NCBI GenBank assembly: GCA_012934845.2
Contig: WNNJ02001132.1
Coordinates: 1 to 64,000 of the forward strand
From: Pomphorhynchus laevis
Lineage: Eukaryota > Acanthocephala > Palaeacanthocephala > Echinorhynchida > Pomphorhynchidae
Direction of reading: 5' to 3'
Length of the DNA stretch: 64,000 bases
Shown: positions 32,220-43,624 of the stretch, piece by piece
Numbering within the stretch: position 1 is the stretch's first letter
Layout of the letters: the number at the start of each line of letters is the position of its first letter
Program-made: the position numbers and the translations under genes
Notes under the pieces: generated by a model
Databases searched by the model: none
Told to the model about the DNA's origin: nothing
Seen by the model: only the letters and a program-made list of their open reading frames with translations

Positions 32220-33115
32220 TTAACTAAAACTACTATTAATTTATATCGTAAAGTGACATATTTAAATTTACAAGAAACATATTTTTGCATGACCAAGGTG
32301 TTGCAATGGGAGGCAATAGTAGCCCAATTACAGCTGACATATTTTATTACTTTATAGAATATGAATTTGTTAATAACTGTTTAAAAAATAGATCTAAATT
32401 ATATAACGATATGAAATATATGTTTCGATACATTGATGATATATGTGTATTTAATTCTAATAATTTTTATTCAATTAGTGAGCACATTTATCCAGAAAGC
32501 CTTATTCTTAACAAAACCAATATTAATGATAAAGAAGGTGTATATCTAGATATGAACATTAAATTAACATTAACTAAAACTACTATTTAATTTATATCGT
32601 AAAGATGACATATTTAAATTTACAAGAAACATATTTTTGCATGAGCATTCATGCATACCATATAATATAAAATATAATACATTAAATAATGAAATTTTAA
32701 GAATTGCAACAATATGTAATGATATTGGCTTTCTTCAAAATCATTTAAATAATTTAATAGATACATATTTTAAACTAGGTTACTATAAAAATAACATCAA
32801 GCAGAAAATAGTAAAATATATAAATCAACACAATAATATAAAGAATAAATTTAAACTCTTAAGTGGCAAATTTTTATGGATGGATAATAAATAATATACT
32901 TTGCATTAGAATAAGATACTAGATAGTTATTTCAGAGGAAATACATCATTAGCATGTATTTGGCCCCGCTGCTATGTTGGGTAGAGGAGTAAGGGGCCGA
33001 AACCTGATAGCATAGCAGTTCCTCCTGATGACCTCTAATTCTTATTCTGATACAACGTCTGTTATTTATTAGTCAATTCATAAAAATGACGTTTATTTTA
33101 AATTTCAATGTTGGC
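32220..33115 (+). mobile_element. PLE-2 fragment, right of the Ginger-like insertion
   Basis: It begins with the continuation of the interrupted TKTTINLYRK codons. Then RT palm codons follow in unusual order: DQGVAMGGNSSPITADIF, then MKYMFRYIDDICVFNSNNFY, NKTNINDKEGVY, and a second NIKLTLTKTT. Frame 32637-32894 runs from HEHSCIPYNIKY to LSGKFLWMDNK and stop. The 3' flank with GGCCCC/GGGGCC (32962-32998) ends near 33115. Repetition of the NLYRK block shows a tandem or rearranged insertion. Broken in a few places. Confidence 0.8.
32895..33115 (+). other. Structured 3' flank of PLE-2, best copy
   Basis: Three potential stems: ATACAT/ATGTAT (32941-32959), GGCCCC/GGGGCC (32962-32967 with 32993-32998) and CTGCTATG/CATAGCAG (32969-32976 with 33011-33018). 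The third crosses the second, which would form a pseudoknot. The same three lie in the copies at 17.5 and 25.2 kb. Confidence 0.6.
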
Positions 33116-33740
33116 CCACTGCTATGTTGATTCTTGGGCAAAAGATATTCGCGCCTTTAGAGAAAAGCAAATAATGAAGATTTTTGAGGTTGGGATTTTA
33201 TTTTTATAAATTTAAACTTAGAGTTTATTATCTCCTTTTGTTTGAGGAAAATTATTAGAGGAAAATTAAAATATATAAAAGTAATGAAAATAAAATAAAA
33301 ACTGAAAGTTTTTACCAGCAAACATAAAACAAAATAGCAGAAAGATATAAATGAAATAAAATTTTTATGTCGTAAATGAAAACACAATCAATTATTTGAA
33401 CAATTAATTAAAAATACATTTATTCACAAGTACATTTTTATTATCTGATTAGATATTTTATTATCTAATATTTTTAGTATATTTAAAAATAACGAATCAA
33501 GGAAATAAAACAAATAACGCAAAAACGCAGATGAGTGAAGTTCACGTAATTGGTCAGATAATTGGAGCCAAGGCATTTCCAGATCATCGTATCTTTTGCA
33601 AATGGTCTGTGCATGCAGGTAATAAAATATTATATTAAAACGCTTAATTCCATGCACCCCTTAGGATTGAACAATAACTATTTTAAATTTTTCATGATCA
33701 ATGCAGCTATATCGATTGGCTGGTTATTTTAAAAATTAAT
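33116..33740. other. No gene seen
   Basis: AT-rich sequence. Short open frames on the - strand (33157-33387, 33424-33657) match nothing known to me and look like chance. Confidence 0.6.
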
Positions 33741-33743
33741 TTA

Positions 33744-34160
33744 TTGATTCAGTTCAAGTTTAGGTTTGACGTGGTACAAGGAATTGGCAGAAGTAGTATA
33801 ATACATAATAAACAACTATATTATAATAATCCGGTTAAACGCAAACCAAGAAGTCATGGTGATAAAAGGAATAGGAAAAATAGAGTTAAAAATATTAAAA
33901 AAGATATGTATATAAATGAACAATTAGAAATATTAAAACAACTTTTAAGTGATAATAAGCTAAAAGATCTTTATGTAAATATAAAGATATTAGATAGGCG
34001 TTATAGTTATTATAAAATATATATCTTTTTCCGAATATAAGATTATTTATATTATGGTCATCAGTGAGAAAGGCTAAGCTATCAGGTTTCGGAACAGATT
34101 TTTTGATCTAACATAGCTTTGTGGGTAAATAAATGCTAATGACCTATTTCTCTTACAAAA
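33744..34160. mobile_element. PLE-2-like N-terminal piece (+) followed by an inverted flank piece (-)
   Basis: The frame 33744-34040 is Lys/Arg/Asn-rich (KRKPRSHGDKRNRKNRVKN, LKDLYVNIKILDRRYSYY) and resembles the start of a PLE protein in composition and place. Directly after it, 34046-34150 carries the PLE-2 flank on the - strand (ggtcattagcat..., CCGAAACCTGATAGC). Confidence 0.5.
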
Positions 34161-34314
34161 TTTGAATGCAAAGTGTATCCTATCTAGTACTTAGTATATT
34201 ATTTATTATTCATAAATAAAAAATTTTCGCTTAAGAATTTTAAATTTTTATTGATATTTTATTGATATTTTATTTTTATTCAATTTAAAAATTTAATTGT
34301 CCAAGTCATTTATT

Positions 34315-34605
34315 TACGGAGTTGTCAGGATAAGGTGCCGTAGCCACAGAAGCTGAGAAAGTAAAGAAGAAAAATTACGAAGCTGTCACATCAAGTGGCA
34401 TGGATTCTATACCGATAGGTATTAAAACTCTCAGAGCCTTCGGTAAAGAAATTGCCGTTTTTTTGACGAGCTCAGTAAGCGTCTTCGCCGTCACTGCGAC
34501 GAGCCTCGCTCAAAGACGTTTTTACTCCAGAGAATTAGCCTAGCCGTGCAAATCGGAAATGCAGTTTCTATGCTGGGGACGACAGACAGAGGCACTGATA
34601 ACTTT
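34315..34605 (+). mobile_element. Fragment of another R2/RLE-type LINE (family C), extreme C-terminus
   Basis: One frame reads VATEAEKVKKKNYEAV, DSIPIGIKTLRAFGKEI and FLTSSVSVFAV, ending in RRFYSRELA and QIGNAVSML. This is the wording of the C-terminal end of a widespread invertebrate LINE polyprotein (K..KY..L....F.P...ET.G, FL..R.SVAIQ..N). It is distinct from family A. GC-richer than its surroundings. Confidence 0.6.
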
Positions 34606-35639
34606 TAACTTATAACTTTATTTATTTAAAAAAATTAGTTATTTTGTTGATTTTTATTCTATTTTTTGATTTTATTTTTGTGGCTTTTTTGTTTAAAATA
34701 CGTATATATTAAATTATTTAAAATTTTCTGAAGAAAACCAATATCATTACATAGAGTGACAATGCTTAACCTATTTCTTAACATTTTATTATCTTAAATA
34801 TCAATTAATAGTAGTTTTAATTAATATTAATTTAATGTTAATATCAAGATATATACCTTCTTTATCATTAATATTGGTTTTATAAAGAATAAAACTACCT
34901 GGATAAATTTGTTCGCTTATTTAATAAAAATTATTAGAGTTAAATACACATATATCATCAATATATCGAAACATATATTTCATATTTTTATATAATTTAG
35001 ATTTATTTTTTTAAACAGTTATGAACAAATTCATATTCTATAAAGCTTAAAAATAAGTCAGCTATAATTGGGCTACTATTACCATCCCATTAGAACACCT
35101 TTTATTTGTCTAAATATAGATGTCCCTACTTTTAAATATTAAAGGATTATAATAATTCAATTTTAAACATATATTTATATTTACTTGATGGTTTAATTTT
35201 TGCTAGATAGTCGTTATATTTATTATGGCATATTTATGTCCATCTATTTCCGATGGATGATAGATATGAAAATGTGAGTAATATGGCAACTATGTAATCA
35301 GATAAAGCAATCAGATTAATCTACTATGTAATCAGATTAAGCAATTACTCTTTCGTGTCATAAGTCAGCTTTTATGGACAACTATTTTTACTCATTAGGA
35401 CACTTTATATTTGTTTAAATATAGATGACTTTACGTTAAAATAATTTTGATTTATCAAAATATTCAAGGATTCTATTAATTCAATTTTATCCATATATTT
35501 ATATTTATTTGATGGTTTAATTTTTGCTAGATAGTCGTTATATTTATTATGGCATATTTATGTCCATCTATTTTCGATTGACGAAAATGTGAGTAAAATG
35601 CTGCAAAATCTTTTGCAGCAAACACAAGTAAATTTTTCA

Positions 35640-35960
35640 GATGTAATGGAATTAAACCGTCTGGTCATGCTCCCGACGAGAGCGAAAAAGACCGAAGCGT
35701 AGACCTAATCCATAGATCTGTCACTATTGAACCATTCAATTCAAATCGCAATGTTATATCCTCCTTGTTGATGGGCGGTGCATGGAAAGTGCTGCATAAG
35801 TAAGATCTGTGTCGTCGGGAGATTGTAAGGTAGCAAAGTGGAGTCATCGCAGGGCGTGTTAACCGAGTTGCATATGTGCCGTCCTATATCTTTTCCGAAA
35901 CCTTGCGTCAAACATGTACCTTTGTTTAGCCGAGGTATAGGGCATTCAGAAATGATTCGA
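35640..35960. other. GC-richer coding-like remnant, identity unknown
   Basis: Composition differs from the AT-rich neighbours and both strands give short frames (for example 35847-35665 on -, MTPLCYLTISRRHRSYLC). It may belong to the same LINE family as 34315-34605, but no motif settles it. Confidence 0.35.
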
Positions 35961-36062
35961 TTTATTGTTGGACTTTAGATATGACAGTTCGACGATCGAT
36001 TGTAAGAAGTTTAGTTCTTATAATTGCTGAGAGATATCGCACTATTTGTGATAGTAGTACTT

Positions 36063-36142
36063 GCAGCAGTATAAATCTCTCTTTGCAGCAGTATAAATCT
36101 CTCTCTGCAGCAGTATAAATCTCTCTTTGCAGCAGTATATTG
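36063..36142. repeat. 22-base tandem repeat, ~3.6 units
   Basis: Unit gcagcagtataaatctctct plus tt, starting at 36063, 36085, 36107 and 36129, with one c/t difference. Confidence 0.93.
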
Positions 36143-37049
36143 TATGATATTTTGTAAGTAGTATGTATAATTATATATACTGAGTAAGCATTATATATAT
36201 GCTCTTTACACTAAGTTAGCTAGATCAGCTAGCAATGAGATCAATGGAAATCGTTTTAAAATTACTTGTAAATCAAATTTGTTGTAACAAATCCATTCTA
36301 AATCATTTCTATGTTTTTGAAGTTAATGCAAGCCTATACTGGGCATCCAAGCATCTGTGATTATAGATGCTTCAGGTCAATATAGAATTCTTATCTTGCC
36401 TTATAAAAATATTTATGAATCCACCTCAAATCCCGCATTTTAGGTTAATGGATAATGCTCAACAGCTAGCACGTAAATATACAAATCTGTGTTTTGTGTT
36501 TAGTTTAATGTAATGGTAAAATATGGTCAGATTGTTACGGTCACTGTAGTAGACGTTAAAATATACGGTAGATATGAAAATGTGACTAATATGGCAATTG
36601 GAATATAATATATGCAATTGGAATAGTAATATAGTAATTGGTACGGCCATTGTAGTGGCAGTTGAAATGAACGTTAGATATTAAAATGTGAGAAATATGG
36701 CAACTATGCAATCAGATTAAGCAATCAGATTAATCAATCAGATTAAGCAATCAGATTAAGCCATTATGTAATCGGATTAAGCAATTATTCTTTTGTGTCA
36801 TTAGGAACACCTTTTATTTCTCTAAATATAGATGCCCCTACTTTTAAATAATTTTGATTTATCAAAATATTTAAGGATTATATTAATTCCATTGTATCCA
36901 TATATCTATATTTATTGGATGGTTTAATTTTTGTTAAATAAGCGTTATAGTAACTATAGCATATATATGTATATATTTTTCCGAATATAAGATTAATTAA
37001 AAACTATATATATCTAGATATATAGTTTATACCGACTATATATAGTCGG

Positions 37050-37629
37050 TATATATCTAGATATGAACATTAAATGCGCTGCTAACAGACAATTGCGCTG
37101 TTAATAGACAAGCAATGCGCTGCTAATAGACACACCGAGCTTTCAAGAAACCAATAAAAGTCATCAACACTTGGGTCATCTGGATTTGGTTAAATAGCAC
37201 TGTTATCGTAGTCGCTCACTATTTGTTCTGGTTTACGACGTCTCTGATGATGAGATATTTACCAATGTCAAGATACTGCACAATGAAATTGGGAAATGTT
37301 TTGACAACAATGAATTCCCTGTCGTTATCCTGGAAATAACGTTGATCTACTTGGATCTACAGAAAAACGACGAAACGACGAGATAGACAGCAATCACTTC
37401 GCCTTTTTACTTTAAACAAGATATTACCAATTTCGGTAGAAAGATAACGGAAGTCAAATATCTGGAATGTTCAGCGAAATATAATTAAAACATAACAAAA
37501 ACACTGATATATGTAAACACCAATTTCTTGAAAGCTCGGTGTGTCTATTAGCAGCGCATTGTTTGTCTATTAACAGCGTAATTATCTATTAGCAGCGCAT
37601 TTAATGTTCATATCTAGATATACCTTCTT
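37050..37629. mobile_element. Foldback-like element with internally repetitive inverted arms
   Basis: Arms 37071-37150 and 37526-37604 are inverted copies of ~79 bases with about five mismatches. Each arm contains three ~20-base subrepeats (tgcgctgctaatagacaa and variants). The inverted match runs on outward into PLE-2 sequence (tctagatatgaacattaa on both sides). Long inverted arms made of short direct subrepeats are the mark of foldback elements. The 375-base middle is GC-richer, with an open stretch DVSDDEIFTNVKILHNEIGK leading to FPVVILEI, possibly a captured gene fragment. Confidence 0.68.
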
Positions 37630-38165
37630 TATCATTAATCTTGGTTTTATTGAGAATAAGGATTTCTGGATAAATTTGTTCACTAATTGAATAAAAATTA
37701 TTAGAATTAAATACAGACATATCATTAATGTAGCGAAAGAGATATTTCATATCTGTGTATAATTAAGATTTATTTTTTATACAATTATGAACAAATTCAC
37801 ATTCTATAAAGCTTAAAAACAAGTCAGTTATAATTGGGCTACAATTACCACCCATTGGAACACCTTTTACTTGTCTAAATATAGATGCCCCTACTTTTAA
37901 ATAATTTTGATTTATCAAAATATTTAAGGATTCTATTAATTCAATTTTATCCATATATTTATATTTACTTGATGGTTTAATTTTTGTTAGATAGGCGTTA
38001 TAATTATTATAACATATATTTCATATATTTATATAATTTAGATTTAGTTTTTACACAGTTATGAACAAATTCATATTATATAAAGCTTAAAAATAGGTCA
38101 GCTTTAATTGGGATACTATTACCGCCCATTGGAACATTTTTTATTAGTCTAAATAAATACATGTC

Positions 38166-40319
38166 GCATTTTATAGCATATATATATGTATATATATTTA
38201 CGAATATAAGATTAATTAATTTTTCTAACGCTTCTTTAATATTTGCTAAATCTAGATTTGTGTAAAGTGTACTAAAATCGTAAGTATTTTAATATTTTTT
38301 TAAATGTATTCCGTTTGTGTTCTACAAATTCTTTGTAGAATTAATACTGAAATATTAACTTTAAAGAAATTTTGTAATTATAATAGCTCATTTAAAAAGT
38401 AAAAAGAATTTCGTGGGCGAAATTCGCTATACGCATATTACTTTAATTTGTCCGGATTAAAATGACTTATAAAAAGTAAAATCAAATCATTTAACTAGCA
38501 AAAGCGTAATATATAAAAGAATTAAAAATTAAAAATGTTTTGTTAAAGAATAAATAAAAAATTATTTTATAATAAAATTTAATTTAATATGAACCCCTAC
38601 AAAAAGATAAGAATAAAAAACATATCCTCTAATGTTGAAAAAATATTCAGACGTAATTACAGGTATTATATCTTTAATAGAATAAAATTTGGCTCTGTAT
38701 GAATAACTTACAATAATTGTTGAGCTAACAAATTGTCCAGATAATCGGCAAATTGTCTTTCGGTCGGATTGTAGTTTTGAATTATATTGCTGTGAAAAAA
38801 TAATCTTTGCTGAAATTTTTGGAATGCATAATTTCATCATTGCTATATAAAGCATTTAATATTAAATAAAATTAAAACAATTATGAACAAAGATTTAAAA
38901 TACTGATTTCTTTGTTGTATAGTTGCATCATAACTATATAAAGCATTTACTATAAACTAAAATTAAAACGATAACGAACAAAACTTTGAAAATACTGATC
39001 TCTTGAGTGTATAATTACATCAATGCTATTAAAAGCATTTACTTTTTTATTAAAATAAAAACAATAACGAACAAAGATTTAAAATACTGAACTAACAAAA
39101 GAAAATAGATGTAATAAAATAGTAATTCATAAATGAAATTGTCATCGATCTATAGGTAATAAATTGAATTAACTGGTATAATTGGTACAACCACATAATT
39201 TTAAACGTATTTTAATAAAATGTATCTATCTAGCTAGCATGAAAGCAGATATATAGACTACAATGTTATTTCATTGTATGTTGAAATTACAATTGAGAAT
39301 AGAAACAAAGAAATGACTCAACAGTAAATCATATGTGATTAAAAGACATTTTTGTTTCCTGAAAGACTATAAAGTTAACGAAAGTTAATTATGGTTAATT
39401 AATTAGTGAATTAATTAGCTATTTAATTAGTGCTCTATTTCAGTTGCATAATGAAGGACGGCACAACTTAAAGCACATGACTTGATTGCTATTTAAAACT
39501 ATAATTACAGTTTATTTCGTTGTGTTGATGATGATAAATTTGAACACAGGTAATTTAATTATCAGTTTTTTTAAGAATAAACTAATATTTAAGTGAGCAT
39601 ACACACACCAGCGACCAAAATCAGATTTGTGGTCAAGTCAGCACACGCCACAAGATGTTGATAGCAAAAAGATAATAAAGTTGATAGATGATCAAGCAAA
39701 GTCATATGATTTTAATTAATGTGATCCTTTTATCGACATTTAAAAAAACGATGAACATCAAGATCATCAACTTTGTCGCAATTGCTGGAATAAAGCGATA
39801 TCTTCTTCATATCGCAAATTAAAAGTATTTTGAAACTTCAAATCATCAATATTGAAATCCTTATTGAAATCATATAAATCCTCATTTGAGCATAACATCC
39901 CCATTAAATAATTGATTAATGTTATGAAAATTCGAAAGACATTTGCAAAATAAATTTTTTTAATTGTATTTTGTAAACATTTTATATTTAACTTACAGAT
40001 AATCCGTAGACTTCTTAAATAGATAGACAAAATCTGAAATTAACTGAATTCCGTTGCCTCTTAAATCCCTACAAACATTTGGTAAAATATTTACTATAAT
40101 TTGAAGTGAACTTTCATTTTAAATATATAAATATTTGTCTTTTTTATAACATTTTTTATAATATTTAAACATTGAGTAATTGCTACTTTTGTAATTATTA
40201 CTACCTATTAGTCGTAAATTAAACATAAGATCAAATCAAATATAAAAAAGGCTTTCAACCTTTTTATATTGTCATTGTGAACTGAAATTGATTGTATTAC
40301 CGTGTTTCAGAAGCAAAGA
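38166..40319. other. AT-rich, no recognised gene
   Basis: The stretch contains a 91-base tandem repeat (separate entry). A - strand frame at 40030-39767 (87 residues, ending DIALFQQLRQS) has no recognised homologue; it could be a host exon but nothing supports it. Other frames look like chance. Confidence 0.55.
38842..39093. repeat. 91-base tandem repeat, three units
   Basis: Units begin at 38842, 38933 and 39024 (gctatataaagcattta and variants) and share attaaaacaat...gaacaaa...aaaatactga. Units are diverged by roughly a tenth or more by eye. Confidence 0.8.
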
Positions 40320-41690
40320 GAGCTTCATCCTATTAACACGTTGGCTTCTGTCAGCATATACAATCATATACTGCAAGCCGTTTAATTCCATTAAACAATA
40401 TTCCTGGTGTCAGTCCAATTGGAATCTGTGAGGTAGTGAGGAGAATAGTTGGTCGTGCTTTGATTTCACACATAAAATATGATCTGATATCAGTGTGTGG
40501 AAGTTTGCAACTATGCGAGGGACACCAATGTGGTACCATAATCGCTGTCCATTCAGTCCGAATGGCGTTTGAAAAATCAGTCGACTATTGTGTGCTATTG
40601 TTAGATGCAAGAAACGCATTTAATTGTGTTAGCAATGAAATGGCTTGAACAAACATGAAACATAAATGTTCAGCTTTATCGACGATATTAAATAACAATC
40701 ATGGACAACCATTTATTCTCACTGTCGATGATATTTCGCTTTTGCCTGCCTAAGGATTCACACAAGGAGATTCGCTAGATCATGGCTGCTTACGATGCTG
40801 CATCAATGCCCCTAATTGACATATTGAGCAAGATTGCCTCTGGAAATACCCACTGCTAATTTTCAAACGATGGAACATGTTTTGAAAAAAATCGATTACA
40901 TCATAAAAGTTTAGGAATGTGTAAAGCAGTTAGGCCCGTATTATGTATACTTCGTAAATTCTACATTGACACACGGCGTAGAGCTTATTATTAGTCAAAA
41001 GCGATTTGTAGACGATGACGTATTTATATACAAAGATGGTGCGAAATACCTAGGAACTAGGTATTTATCCTAGGAACAAGGATGGTGCGAAATACAAAGG
41101 ACTTTCAACACCGACAGACTTATATATTCCGAACATGCAAAAACCACAAGCGGTTGGTTGAAAACCTTCGTTCGCGGTTGTTCGAGCACTTTTTACCTTA
41201 TCAGTTAGGTACCGGACTGGTTGGAGAAGAAGATAAAGTACTGATTACACTTCGGTTCAAATTTGGTGGACCTTCGATTTATAACCCAACCGAAAGAGGA
41301 AATGTAGATCATGTGAACTCGTTAAGGATATTTGAGCTTAATGGGAATGATTGTCAACAATATGTTCTTCTGCAATATCGACGAGATTTGCTGAGCCACA
41401 ATCGATAGACCAATTTTTGCAAATTGGCTTAAATTTTATTAGATATTATCCAATCCTCGGATAGAGATCTTGCTTCGATTCTTAAAGACGCCAGTACAGC
41501 GGAAGCATAGGCATGGCTGAGTTCAATGTATGATCCAGGGGATACATTCCTAATTTCAAGGGAGTTTCAAGACGCTATTGCAGTGCGATATAGCTGGCAA
41601 CAAAATCCCATGACAAATAAGTGCCCTAGCGCTGCCAGATTTGATATCACGGATGCCCTCTCATGCCCGAATGGATGATTTAATTTTGTT
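40320..41690 (+). mobile_element. Family A LINE, RT to knuckle, decayed
   Basis: Starts in the RT fingers: VSPIGICEVVRRIVGRALIS across a frame break, then CGSLQLCEGHQCG and VLLLDARNAFNC. A GFTQGDSLD box follows near 40745-40785, the counterpart of TQGDPLAM at 0.3 kb. Frame 41082-41408 covers the thumb (LFEHFLPYQLGTGLVGEED). The region 41515-41680 holds FQDAIAVRYSWQ and the start of a knuckle (DALSCPNG). Many stops; older than the copy at 0.2-1.9 kb. Confidence 0.78.
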
Positions 41691-42985
41691 TGTCACAATA
41701 TTGTAATCGATGAAATATCTAAATGTTTAAGCACGTTTTGTAAGTGCGTAATAATAGAGTCCCAACGTAAATCTATATCTGTTAAAACCAAATCAAAACC
41801 AAAATCAAAAAATAAAGAAACTACAAAAAAACATAAAAAATTAGTATAAAAATAAAAATGAAATGTTGGAAATTATAAGATTGAAAATAAAAACACAGAA
41901 CAAATAAAATTTAAAAACACAAAAATGGAAATTTAAAAACAAAACCAGAAATAATTTGTCAATATTGGAATCAAAAATCTTCAAATTTAAATTACTTAAA
42001 AGAGCATATTTTATTGGTCTACAAAAATTATTTACTGAAACAACCTTTTGGAGTCTAAACATTTGTTCATCCTTTAGATACAATGAGCTCCCAACACACA
42101 GAACATTTATATCCCAATTCAAATTCAATAATACTCTAAATCAGTAGGATATTATTGGTCTAATATTACCATTTACTGAAACACCCTTCATGTTCTAAAG
42201 ATTTGTTCTTCCTTTAAAAAATATAAAAACAGATTATTCATTCAAAACTTAAAATAACGGAAAACACATGATTGCAATCAAATATACGATGAGATCCCTG
42301 CATGATCAAAACTGTTTATTTTTAATTTTGAATATAATTTTAAACTGTTATAATTTCCAGATGATATGTATCAATTAAATTATTTAAATTATACTTAAAG
42401 TGATCGATAATATTGCATATTATGGCGATACGTAAACTTTCTTGATCTAAAATATTTTATTCAATTGCATTTTGTATGCGTGAATCAATTTAGTCCCATG
42501 CTAATACAGAAAATAATATATGTGAACAAATAATCAAGCTAATTTGAATAGATTTAACTTAAAAACTGCAAACTTACAAAGATTTTAAGTTATATGTTTC
42601 GGGCAGTTGTGCTTTGGTTATCGTCAATATCCGATTGAATGATAAGTTTCTACACAAAGACAAATACATTGAATACATAATCAAAAGGTTTACAATTTAT
42701 ATTTTTTAATAGTTTAGAGTATTTGAAGCGATTAAATGCAAAAATTCATTTGTTTATATTCACAAAGTCAAATCCAAATTTAAACTGTCAGTGCAAAATT
42801 ATAATCCACTAAGAGATGTGATTAACTCTTACCAGTTCGAGCTTTATTCATGTGAAATGCATTAAACCGAATACAGTATTTTCTTTAAAATTTCCTTGTA
42901 TAGATATGAAGATTAAAAGAAAAATGAGTAAAACTTATGATGCCACAGAAAATCTGTACAAAAAGTTAAATGGAGGAGTAAATAC
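41691..42985. other. AT-rich, no gene seen
   Basis: A loose duplication (ttattggtcta...tttactgaaac, 42012 and 42150) is the only structure noted. Short frames at 41841-42147 lie on both strands of the same low-complexity stretch and are not convincing. Confidence 0.6.
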
Positions 42986-42989
42986 ATAA

Positions 42990-43624
42990 TTTGGCATATC
43001 ATATTCTATTTCATATTTATTGCTTCATAGATATTCTGATATAACCTAAATTAGATAAATTTCAATTTCTGTCCCAGAGCAAATTAAACTCAAATTATAA
43101 CACAATAAAACAGCCTAGTGGATGTAGCTTTGGATCGCGATACAGGTGTCCGGAATTCAAATCCGATCAGCACAAGCGTAAGGAGTAAGCAGATAATAAG
43201 GGTCGAACAGTGAAATGTAGGTCTGAGTCAGAAGAAGATGAGACACTCCCAGGCTGATTAGCAGTGTCCTGCTGTATCAAGAATAGGAACAATACCTGTG
43301 AGGATAATATCGTTCCACAGCCAGAAGAAAAATATAATTAAAAAAATTATCTTTTCTTTAATTGATCGGAACATCTACAAAAATAAAGATTATTTAATTT
43401 TACATCAATTTCCAAACACAGATATGTGCTCTTCTTCAGCTATTAATTGTTAAACTGCAAATGAATCCTACACTGTACAGTTCAATACTGCAGTTGCAAC
43501 ATCATTTAGCATATCATATTCTATTTTATATTTATTACTTCATAGATATTCTGATATAACCTAAATTGGATATTGTTCAACATCTTCCCAGAGCAAATTA
43601 AACTCAAATTATAACACAATAAAA
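42990..43624 (+). repeat. ~120-base direct repeats flanking a tRNA-like SINE candidate
   Basis: 42990-43111 and 43503-43624 share atttggcatatcatattcta-type starts and the same end (gagcaaattaaactcaaatt, then ataacacaataaaa). Between them, right after the first repeat, lies the SINE candidate. The pair may be an old tandem duplication split by the insertion. Confidence 0.75.
43110..43340 (+). mobile_element. tRNA-derived SINE candidate
   Basis: A GC-richer ~230-base block begins with cagcctagtggatgtagc, where TAGTGGATG resembles an A box, and has GGAATTCAAATCC (~43152-43164) resembling a B box. A non-tRNA body follows, then an A-rich end (agaagaaaaatataattaaa). Only one copy is in the window, so repetition cannot be checked. 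Confidence 0.5.

Larger units (their letters stand above)
34790..38165 (-). mobile_element. Cluster of PLE-2 pieces, inverted
   Basis: At least five pieces of the RT palm and neighbourhood lie on the - strand: 34790-35190, 35380-35560, 36790-36985, 37604-38000 and 38015-38160. The best (37954-37763) reads MDKIELIESLNILINQNYLK, then VKGVPMGGNCSPIITDLFLSF. Each piece covers a similar stretch, so they are repeated partial insertions or rearrangements. All are broken. A foldback element (37050-37629) and a GC-richer remnant (35640-35960) interrupt the cluster. Confidence 0.72.

Noticed and set aside
32941-33030. PLE-2 flank as a hammerhead or HDV-like ribozyme
   Set aside because: CTGATGA and GAAAC both occur, but GAAAC comes first and no stem I fits; the GGCCCC/CTGCTATG nesting recalls HDV topology but P3, P4 and the catalytic C region are not found.
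33157-33657. Phe-rich - strand frames
   Set aside because: Low-complexity AT-rich translation; no domain, no splice context.
36063-36142. CRISPR-like array
   Set aside because: The 22-base units are directly contiguous without spacers and the DNA is eukaryotic.
38562-38855. 97-codon - strand frame
   Set aside because: No recognisable motif and overlaps the start of a noncoding tandem repeat.
41841-42147. Overlapping + and - frames
   Set aside because: Low-complexity Lys/Asn or Phe/Leu-rich translation without homology.
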